Of a DNA stretch of 7,433 nt, positions 1 through 4,473 are shown one piece after another. The stretch is from CAZMFZ01 sp964565665 (GTDB lineage: Bacteria > Bacteroidota > Bacteroidia > Cytophagales > UBA9547): positions 1 to 7,433 of the forward strand of contig CAZMFZ010000146.1 in the NCBI GenBank assembly GCA_964565665.1, given 5' to 3'. The translations under genes were made by a program, and so were the position numbers. The notes below the pieces were generated by a model that saw only the letters and a program-made list of their open reading frames with translations, was not told the origin of the DNA and did no database searches. Position 1 is the stretch's first letter. Each line of letters opens with the position of its first letter.

Positions 1-273
1 GAGTAAAATAGTGATGGGGCCAGGGGCAAAAGCCTCGAAAAGTTGATATGCCAATTCAGGGATTTCCATGGCGAAATCTTGAATTGAATCAATTGATGCA
101 GTATGTACGATTAATGGATCGAATTTAGGTCTTTCTTTTACTTCAAATATTTTGAGAATGGCTTCTTCGCTGTAGGCATTACCAGCCAAACCATAAACCG
201 TTTCGGTAGGTATGGCCACAAGCTCGTTATTAGTAAGCAGCGACTTCGCTTGTTGAATATTATTTCCAATCAT
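1..273 (-). CDS. tsaC: Threonylcarbamoyl-AMP synthase (TsaC/Sua5 family), N-terminal part, cut by window edge
   Basis: The enzyme condenses threonine, bicarbonate and ATP into threonylcarbamoyl-AMP, the activated precursor of the t6A modification at position 37 of ANN-decoding tRNAs, in the cytoplasm. The first 91 residues are visible and stay open to base 1. They contain the YrdC-family signature PTETVYGLAG (about residues 22-31), a KERPKFDPLIVH segment (about 50-61) that matches the KxRP..PL substrate-binding motif, and the APGPITILL stretch at the edge. The ATG at 271-273 overlaps the TAA of the upstream toxin-1 frame by one base (TAATG), which suggests translational coupling. It is the last visible gene of the minus-strand run. 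Whether it is a short TsaC or a longer Sua5 with a C-terminal domain cannot be seen. Family assignment is secure; the name is by family. Confidence 0.93.
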   Translation of the reverse strand, partial: MIGNNIQQAKSLLTNNELVAIPTETVYGLAGNAYSEEAILKIFEVKERPKFDPLIVHTASIDSIQDFAMEIPELAYQLFEAFAPGPITILL

Positions 274-601
274 TATTCATTGATAAATTCAAGAAAACTA
301 TCCAATTCACCTTGATTCAAATCTTCTTTTTCAGATTTGTCGTAAATAGAAAGCAGGTACACTGTATCTTCTACTATTTTCACGTGTGTAATTACCCTTG
401 CTCCTCCACTTTTTCTTTTGCCTTTTGAGGCAATTTGCAAACGTAATTTGTAGCAGCTTTTTCCTAACGAGATGCCTTGCAATGGAACGAGCTTTAAAGA
501 TTCTTTTAATTCAAAATATTCCTCTTTTAAATAAGGATATTTTTTACAAGTTTTTTTAATTCCTTATCAAATTTATCAGATGTTAATATTTTAAAGTTCA
601 T
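273..601 (-). pseudogene. RelE/ParE-type toxin, copy 1, frameshifted
   Basis: This is the toxin of the downstream toxin-antitoxin cassette. RelE-superfamily toxins are usually ribosome-dependent mRNA endonucleases; that activity is family knowledge, not shown here. The ATG at 599-601 lies inside the antitoxin-1 gene (11-base overlap) and opens MNFKILTSDKFDKE, but this frame ends at TAA 527-529 after 24 codons. The C-terminal part, with LGKSCYKLRLQIASKG, KSGGARVI and LLSIYDKSEKE, continues in the -1 frame to TAA 273-275. Copy 2 is colinear except for one missing base here, in the A run read from 545 to 540 (six A, seven expected). Repaired, the product is 109 residues, against 108 in copy 2. 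A lone C-terminal fragment could start at TTG 480-482 (69 residues). The lesion may be decay, a sequencing error in a homopolymer, or a programmed shift, because A AAA AAT is a slippery heptamer. Confidence 0.85.
298..455. repeat. Direct repeat, toxin 3' arm of cassette 1 (pairs with 904-1061)
   Basis: This covers the conserved C-terminal coding half of toxin 1. I count about nine mismatches and no gaps against 904-1061, and a central stretch around 350-406 is identical. The toxin 5' halves between the two repeat arms (roughly 456-623 and 1062-1230) are much more diverged. Confidence 0.85.
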
Positions 602-800
602 TAAAAAGTTCATCCGCTGATTTCAACTTAATTTTACCTTGTCTATGTAGTTCAACTTCTTCCAATGCTTCTTTTATGCCATTTAAAAGTTTTAATTTGG
701 CTTTAGAGAATTTTGGCTTAGTGGTTGCTTCATTGTCTTCAATAAGCATTCGGTGTCCTGCCTTCTCCCATTCTTTAATTGGAATTTGCACTTGTACCAT
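591..800 (-). CDS. Antitoxin, copy 1, N-terminally shortened by a nonsense codon
   Basis: This is the antitoxin partner of toxin copy 1: 69 residues from the ATG at 798-800, rich in Lys and Glu and probably helical over its C-terminal half. Its body is nearly identical to antitoxin copy 2, including QIPIKEWEK near the N-terminus. In copy 2 the reading frame starts 14 codons earlier. The matching ATG exists here (840-842, MNIQY) but the sixth codon is TAA (825-827) where copy 2 has TTA, so the full-length form is interrupted. Translation could restart at 798-800, with AGAGG about ten bases upstream as a possible ribosome site. The lost segment corresponds to the first predicted strand of a Phd/YefM-like DNA-binding fold, so autoregulation may be lost. 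The Phd-like assignment is weak, resting on general form. The stop overlaps the toxin-1 start by 11 bases. Confidence 0.75.
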   Translation of the reverse strand: MVQVQIPIKEWEKAGHRMLIEDNEATTKPKFSKAKLKLLNGIKEALEEVELHRQGKIKLKSADELFNEL

Positions 801-807
801 TTGCTTT
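624..807. repeat. Direct repeat, antitoxin arm of cassette 1 (pairs with 1231-1414)
   Basis: This 184-base stretch covers most of the antitoxin-1 gene. It matches 1231-1414 with a single mismatch that I can find (G at 650 against A at 1257, plus strand) and no gap. Identity drops sharply on both sides, although the cassettes remain colinear. The same pair of cassettes also matches at 298-455 against 904-1061, with about nine differences. The repeat arose by duplication of a whole cassette, with possible later gene conversion. Confidence 0.93.
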
Positions 808-881
808 TTTCCTCTATTATCGATTTAGTATTGAATATTCATGACTTTTATACTATTGTGTGCTGATATAAAATTACTTGG

Positions 882-1208
882 TTAATTTATTTCGTTTAAA
901 AAACTCTCCAATTCACCCTGATTCAATTCTTCTTTGTCAGATTTGTCGTAAACAGAAAGCAGGTACACTGTATCTTCTACTATTTTCACGTGTGTAATTA
1001 CCCTCGCTCCTCCACTTTTTCCTTTGCCTTTTGAGGCAATTTGCAAGCGTATTTTGTAGCAATTTTTGCCAAGAGAAGTTCCTAAATTGGGTGTATGAAG
1101 TAAATTGTCAATTAGAGAATCTATATCATACTTTATAGATAAAGGCTTTTTATATAGTTGTTTAGTTTCTTTTTTAAATCTTTCAGTTGCTTTTACCTTA
1201 TAATTTAT
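882..1208 (-). CDS. RelE/ParE-type toxin, copy 2, apparent ATA start
   Basis: The frame is open for 108 codons from 1208 to TAA 882-884. The product ends in the same motifs as copy 1: LGKNCYKIRLQIASKG, KSGGARVI, and LLSVYDKSDKE. Its N-terminal half (NYKVKATERFKKE onward) fits the family's helical region but is strongly diverged from copy 1. The in-frame upstream stop TAA (1209-1211) is immediately followed by ATA (1206-1208), exactly where copy 1 has ATG. No ATG, GTG or TTG occurs in frame until a TTG at codon 55, inside the conserved core. Either ATA is used as a weak start, giving low toxin output coupled to the overlapping antitoxin gene (11-base overlap), or the toxin is silenced. Otherwise the coding sequence looks intact. 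RelE-like RNase activity is inferred from family. The coding frame is well supported; expression is uncertain. Confidence 0.7.
   Translation of the reverse strand: MNYKVKATERFKKETKQLYKKPLSIKYDIDSLIDNLLHTPNLGTSLGKNCYKIRLQIASKGKGKSGGARVITHVKIVEDTVYLLSVYDKSDKEELNQGELESFLNEIN
904..1061. repeat. Direct repeat, toxin 3' arm of cassette 2 (pairs with 298-455)
   Basis: This is the partner of the repeat at 298-455, within the C-terminal half of toxin 2. It encodes the RLQIASKGK, SGGARVI and YDKS motifs. Most differences are third-position or conservative changes, consistent with past selection on the protein. Confidence 0.85.
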
Positions 1209-1449
1209 TTATAAAGTCTTTAGCGTCTTGCAACTTAATTTTACCTTGTCTATGTAATTCAACTTCTTCCAATGCTTCTTTTATGCCATTTAAAAGTTTT
1301 AATTTGGCTTTAGAGAATTTTGGCTTAGTGGTTGCTTCATTGTCTTCAATAAGCATTCGGTGTCCTGCCTTCTCCCATTCTTTAATTGGAATTTGCACTT
1401 GTACCATTTGCTTTACGCCTCTGCTATCACTTAAGTATTGAATTGTCAT
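1198..1449 (-). CDS. Antitoxin, copy 2 (intact), Phd/YefM-like small protein
   Basis: This 83-residue protein is the upstream partner of toxin copy 2. It begins MTIQYLSDSRG, carries VQVQIPIKEWEK (about residues 16-27), and continues with a Lys/Glu-rich segment likely to be helical and to wrap the toxin. The start at 1447-1449 was chosen because the paralogue in copy 1 has an ATG at the same aligned position. Another in-frame ATG at 1456-1458 would add three residues. The stop TAA 1198-1200 overlaps the toxin-2 frame by 11 bases, the typical antitoxin-first layout with translational coupling. Antitoxins of this kind usually bind both toxin and their own promoter; that is family knowledge. It is the only one of the four cassette genes without a visible lesion. 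The antitoxin role rests mainly on context; the fold family is a guess. Confidence 0.8.
   Translation of the reverse strand: MTIQYLSDSRGVKQMVQVQIPIKEWEKAGHRMLIEDNEATTKPKFSKAKLKLLNGIKEALEEVELHRQGKIKLQDAKDFINKL
1231..1414. repeat. Direct repeat, antitoxin arm of cassette 2 (pairs with 624-807)
   Basis: This is the second copy of the 184-base near-perfect direct repeat, offset by 607 bases, inside the intact antitoxin gene. The offset falls to 606 in the toxin 3' halves, which accounts exactly for the one base missing from toxin copy 1. Two such long direct repeats could recombine to delete one cassette. Confidence 0.93.
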
Positions 1450-1483
1450 AACATCCAAAATTTATAACAAAAATATGGCTAAA

Positions 1484-2002
1484 TTAATGGCTAAACAAGT
1501 CTCTGAGCAATTCAGCTTCATTTAGCTTTAGTTTTCCAGCCAGAAACAATCTGATTTGCCTTCTGCGTGCTGCACTTTCAAACAATTGTATTTCTACCTG
1601 AGTTTCAGCTATCAATGCAGGCACTTGTATAGGTTTGTGTGCATCATCTATTGCTACATAAGTATAGAAAGCATCATGGGTTTTAACTTTAGTTTTTTGG
1701 GGAATATTTTCAGCAAATACTTCAATATGTACCTCCATCGAAGTATTAAACGCTCTTGAAACTTTTGCATGTAAGGTGATGATATTACCAAGCTTGATGG
1801 GTTCTTTAAAAGTAACATTGTCTACCGAAGCAGTTACTACTATGCGGTTCGAATGTTTTTGTGCAGCAATTGCTCCAGCAATATCAATCCAATACAGCAT
1901 TCTGCCACCCATCAGGTGATTGAGCGTATTTGTGTCGTTTGGCAGCACCATTTCAGTCATTATCGAATACGATTCAGATGCTTTCTTTGAAAAATCTGCC
2001 AT
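1484..2002 (-). CDS. Acyl-CoA thioesterase, YciA/BACH-like hotdog protein
   Basis: The 172-residue product is a cytoplasmic acyl-CoA hydrolase of the COG1607 type, which releases free CoA and carboxylate from acyl-CoAs; the preferred chain length cannot be told. The hotdog signature is clear: PNDTNTLNHLMGGRMLYWID (about residues 21-40), with the family's PxDTN start, the GG turn, and a conserved Asp at 40 as the likely catalytic acid. VTASVDNVTFKEPIKLGN (about 56-73) matches the second conserved block. One hotdog domain is present with a charged helical tail (about 130-172). The ATG at 2000-2002 overlaps the rsmA stop by one base (TAATG), so the two are probably translationally coupled. Possible roles are fatty-acyl-CoA turnover or CoA recycling; nothing in the context narrows this. 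Confidence 0.9.
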   Translation of the reverse strand: MADFSKKASESYSIMTEMVLPNDTNTLNHLMGGRMLYWIDIAGAIAAQKHSNRIVVTASVDNVTFKEPIKLGNIITLHAKVSRAFNTSMEVHIEVFAENIPQKTKVKTHDAFYTYVAIDDAHKPIQVPALIAETQVEIQLFESAARRRQIRLFLAGKLKLNEAELLRDLFSH

Positions 2003-2808
2003 TATTGTTTGATTAAATATGATTCAACATCATTTGTGAGTTTTATAAATTCAGCCACGCCCAATTCTTCGGCACGCCTGTCAAAAAATGACGAACTCAT
2101 CATTTCTTCAGGCAAATTATATGGTTTTAGTCCATTTCTTAATGTTTTTCTACGCATTGAAAAGGCCTGCTTCACTACTTTCCGAAACAGTACTTCATCA
2201 CAGCCCATTTCTTTTACTTGATTTCTTTTGATTCTTATAACCCCCGATTTTACTTTTGGTGGAGGTTCAAATACATGGGGTTGAACGGTAAATAAATATT
2301 CCATATCGTAATACACCTGCAAAAACACACTCAAAATACCGTAATCCTTTTTTCCAGGGCCCGAACAAAGCCGCTCTGCCACCTCTTTTTGCAACATACA
2401 CACTACTTCTGGCACTATATCTTTATAATCAAGTACTTTAAAAAATATTTGCGATGATATATTGTATGGAAAGTTGCCAATAATGCCAAATGGCTCATTA
2501 TCAAACAATTGAATTAAATCTTTTTGCAAAAAATCACCCTGAATTACTTTCAAATCGGGATATTTTTGATTCAAATACACTACCGATTCCCCATCTATTT
2601 CTATGGTTTTATAATTAATATCTAGGTTTTTTATCAAAAAGTCGGTTAGTACTCCTGTGCCTGGTCCAATTTCCAGTACATTTTTATATTGCGTATGAAA
2701 ATCTAATCCCTCGGCAATGTCTTGAGCAATTGATAAATCTCTCAAGAAATGCTGCCCCAAATGCTTTTTAGCTGCTACTGGGCCGCTTGTTTTTCTTTTT
2801 TTAACCAA
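2002..2808 (-). CDS. rsmA: 16S rRNA (adenine1518/1519-N6)-dimethyltransferase RsmA (KsgA)
   Basis: RsmA uses S-adenosylmethionine to dimethylate two adjacent adenines in the loop of helix 45 of 16S rRNA during late 30S assembly. All family motifs are present in 268 residues: KKHLGQHFL near the N-terminus (14-22), SAM-binding EIGPGTG (46-52), acidic Glu70 for the ribose, GDF (91-93), the catalytic NFPYNIS (112-118), and FEPPPKVKSGV (180-190). The first codon is probably TTG (2806-2808), giving MVKKRKT. An in-frame TAG lies only four codons upstream (2818-2820), and no ATG occurs until deep in the protein, so a non-ATG start is required. It lies 129 bases downstream of folA and is coupled to the thioesterase gene behind it. 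I see no clear promoter directly upstream, so co-transcription with folA is possible. Confidence 0.96.
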   Translation of the reverse strand: MVKKRKTSGPVAAKKHLGQHFLRDLSIAQDIAEGLDFHTQYKNVLEIGPGTGVLTDFLIKNLDINYKTIEIDGESVVYLNQKYPDLKVIQGDFLQKDLIQLFDNEPFGIIGNFPYNISSQIFFKVLDYKDIVPEVVCMLQKEVAERLCSGPGKKDYGILSVFLQVYYDMEYLFTVQPHVFEPPPKVKSGVIRIKRNQVKEMGCDEVLFRKVVKQAFSMRRKTLRNGLKPYNLPEEMMSSSFFDRRAEELGVAEFIKLTNDVESYLIKQ

Positions 2809-2899
2809 AATGGACGCCTATAATTGCTTATGTATGTAAATATCTATTGTGTTTTACTATGCTGTTATCATTTTTTGTAGAATTTGCTTTATTCCAAAT

Positions 2900-2928
2900 A
2901 CCAATGATCTATTTTTTGAAATCATGGT
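2900..2928 (-). repeat. Imperfect inverted repeat between folA and rsmA
   Basis: Arms ACCAATGAT (2900-2908) and ATCATGGT (2921-2928) can pair into an eight-base-pair stem with one bulged base around a 12-base AT-rich loop, just after the folA stop. On the transcribed strand it is not followed by a run of T, so it does not look like a standard intrinsic terminator. It might weaken read-through into rsmA or protect the folA 3' end. It may also be chance in AT-rich DNA. Confidence 0.3.
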
Positions 2929-2937
2929 TAGATTAAA

Positions 2938-3429
2938 TTAGTTACGCTCCCAGACTTCAAAATCAAAATTATAAGCGTGCTTTTCATCCTTTATTTGAGG
3001 CTCAGATGAAATACATTTCCAATCTTTAGTAGAAATTTCAGGAAAAAAAGTATCTGCCTCAAATTTGGCGTGCACTTTGGTGATGTAGATTCTATCTACT
3101 AGCGGCATTGAAGAGGCATATATTTTGCCTCCGCCAATGATAAATGTTTCCGATTCCTGATTCGATTTTGCTTGCACAAGGGCTTCTTCAATCGATTTCA
3201 CTACTAAGCAGCCTTCAAAATTTGCATTTTCTTGTCTTGAAACAACAATATTTGTTCTATTTGGCAATGGTTTGCCCAAAGATTCATACGTAAGTCGACC
3301 CATTACTACACAATGGAAACTTGTAGTAGATTTGAAAAATTTCATATCTTTAGGCAAGCTCCATAGCAGGCTGTTATTTTTACCTATGGCATAGTTTTCG
3401 CTTGCGGCTACTATTATTGATACCCTCAT
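2938..3429 (-). CDS. folA: Dihydrofolate reductase
   Basis: The enzyme reduces dihydrofolate to tetrahydrofolate with NADPH and supports thymidylate, purine and methionine synthesis. At 163 residues it is the usual chromosomal length. Diagnostic features are IVAASENYAIGKNN (6-19), LLWSLPKDMKFFK (21-33) with the invariant Trp23 and catalytic Asp28, MGRLTYESLGKPLPNRTNIV (43-62) for NADPH and folate binding, FIIGGGKIY (96-104), and ADTFFP near residue 124. No resistance-type signature stands out, and the gene matches its neighbours in base composition. The ATG start at 3427-3429 is preceded by a 5' leader with no Shine-Dalgarno sequence, normal for Bacteroidota. A TAnnTTTG box at 3472-3479 is a likely promoter. 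It is the first gene of the minus-strand group. Confidence 0.97.
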   Translation of the reverse strand: MRVSIIVAASENYAIGKNNSLLWSLPKDMKFFKSTTSFHCVVMGRLTYESLGKPLPNRTNIVVSRQENANFEGCLVVKSIEEALVQAKSNQESETFIIGGGKIYASSMPLVDRIYITKVHAKFEADTFFPEISTKDWKCISSEPQIKDEKHAYNFDFEVWERN

Positions 3430-3471
3430 ATAAACTTTTGTAGTGGCAATTGCGTTTTAATAACTTGAATG

Positions 3472-3479
3472 CAAATGTA
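3472..3479 (-). promoter_or_regulatory. Probable Bacteroidota -7 box driving folA
   Basis: Read on the minus strand the sequence is TACATTTG, a perfect match to TAnnTTTG. It lies 42 bases before the folA ATG, giving a leader of roughly 35 bases if transcription starts just downstream. A good -33 TTTG element is not evident, so the call rests on the -7 motif and position. Confidence 0.6.
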
Positions 3480-3527
3480 GGACAGAAAATTTAATTTAAT
3501 TTTATTACGCTGATAGCCATACTTGTA

Positions 3528-3535
3528 TATATTTG
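3528..3535 (+). promoter_or_regulatory. Probable Bacteroidota -7 box driving the receiver-men gene cluster
   Basis: TATATTTG is a perfect match to TAnnTTTG. It lies 41 bases before the ATG of the receiver-domain gene, a spacing nearly identical to that of the divergent folA box. I find no comparable motif in the short gaps before menI, menF or menD, so this promoter probably serves the whole cluster. The -33 element is weak or absent. Confidence 0.6.
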
Positions 3536-3576
3536 TGGTGAATAACGTGTAATTATGCCTTAACACATATTTTTAT

Positions 3577-4047
3577 ATGCTTAAAATTTTGTTAGCTGAA
3601 GATAATCCGATTGACGAATCTGCCATGATTCAGTATCTAAAAAATAATTTGGGTACTGAATTTGCTGCTGAAAGCGTAAAATCTTGTAAAGAAATGCTAA
3701 GGATTTTAGACGAAGGTAAAATATTCGATATTATTGTCCTTGATCATATTCTTGAAGACGAGCAATCACTCAAATACATTGATAAAATTGTATCGAAAGT
3801 AAAAGACGGACAAGTAATTGTACTTTCAGGACAGACTGATATTTCGGTTTGTATCCAATACCTGAATGCAGGAGTTTATGCTTATTTGAATAAAGAAGCC
3901 AATGCTTTTAAAAATCTAGTGAAGAATATCAATGAAATTCTTTCTAAGAAAAATGGTGATTTATCATTTAAAATCAGCAAAACAGTGATTTACGTTGGTA
4001 TTGCAGTTTTAATTGCAATTATCTTATTATACGTCATTTTATTCTAA
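3577..4047 (+). CDS. Receiver (REC) domain protein with a C-terminal membrane anchor
   Basis: The 156-residue protein is a CheY-like receiver followed by a single hydrophobic helix and nothing else. Receiver hallmarks are the acidic pair Glu8-Asp9 in LLAEDN, phosphoacceptor Asp56 at the end of IIVLDHI, Ser84 in VIVLSGQTD, and Lys106 in YLNKEA, so it should be phosphorylatable. A charged linker (about 111-135) leads to TVIYVGIAVLIAIILLYVI (about 136-154), which ends at the C-terminus and predicts a tail-anchored, cytoplasm-facing receiver. There is no DNA-binding or enzymatic output domain, and no histidine kinase is in the window. It heads the probable men operon, and its stop lies six bases before, and in frame with, the menI start. 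Its role is unknown; tethering a partner or acting as a phosphate sink at the membrane are possibilities, not conclusions. Confidence 0.9.
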   Translation: MLKILLAEDNPIDESAMIQYLKNNLGTEFAAESVKSCKEMLRILDEGKIFDIIVLDHILEDEQSLKYIDKIVSKVKDGQVIVLSGQTDISVCIQYLNAGVYAYLNKEANAFKNLVKNINEILSKKNGDLSFKISKTVIYVGIAVLIAIILLYVILF

Positions 4048-4053
4048 TTATCA

Positions 4054-4473
4054 TTGCTCCGCAAAGATGTTTCGCTCGAATTTTTAAATAAAGGTTCTGC
4101 TGGAAATTTAGTTTCTCACCTAGGTATTGAATATACTGAACTTGGCGAAAATTTTATTTGTGGAAAAATGCCTGTAGATTTCAGAACAACCCAGCCCTAC
4201 GGTTTGTTACATGGGGGTGCATCAGTAGCTCTTGCGGAAACTTTGGGAAGTGTAGGTTCGAATTTGTGCGTAGATAGTTCAAAATATGCTTGTGTAGGGT
4301 TGGAAATCAATGCCAATCATGTAAAAAGTGCCACTTCTGGTTTTGTATATGCAAAAGCAATGCTTATTCATTTCGGCAAAAAAACACATATTTGGGACAT
4401 TCGCATTACCAACGAAGCCAACCAATTAGTTTGCATCAGCAGGCTCACTGTTGCTGTGATTGATAAAAAGTAG
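4054..4473 (+). CDS. menI: 1,4-dihydroxy-2-naphthoyl-CoA hydrolase (hotdog thioesterase), probable MenI
   Basis: This is a 139-residue single hotdog thioesterase of the PaaI/YdiI type. In E. coli YdiI (MenI) the motif QPFGLLHGGASVVLAE carries the catalytic Glu; here TQPYGLLHGGASVALAE (46-62) keeps Gln47, His53-Gly54-Gly55 and Glu62. Placement directly before menF and menD points to hydrolysis of DHNA-CoA to DHNA before prenylation by MenA. A broader acyl-CoA role cannot be excluded from sequence alone. The start is TTG (4054-4056): the first ATG codes for Met39, beyond the conserved N-terminal helix (KDVSLEFLN), so a non-ATG start is needed. The frame is the same as that of the upstream receiver gene. 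The stop TAG (4471-4473) overlaps the start of menF by 14 bases if menF begins at 4460. Confidence 0.85.
   Translation: MLRKDVSLEFLNKGSAGNLVSHLGIEYTELGENFICGKMPVDFRTTQPYGLLHGGASVALAETLGSVGSNLCVDSSKYACVGLEINANHVKSATSGFVYAKAMLIHFGKKTHIWDIRITNEANQLVCISRLTVAVIDKK

Noticed and set aside
624..1414. Direct repeats as insertion-sequence or CRISPR structure
   Set aside because: The repeats are coding arms of duplicated antitoxin-toxin genes. There is no transposase, no terminal inverted repeats, and only two copies.
1187..1441. 84-codon plus-strand open frame opposite antitoxin 2
   Set aside because: It mirrors a conserved antitoxin gene on the other strand, has no recognisable motif, and arises from the codon pattern of the real gene.
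3446..3453. GCAATTGC palindrome in the folA leader as an operator
   Set aside because: An isolated eight-base palindrome with no second copy and no known regulator is not enough to call a binding site.
3555..3563. Two-codon ATG CCT TAA leader frame before the receiver gene
   Set aside because: It is too short to support as a regulatory peptide, and such triplets are common in AT-rich leaders.
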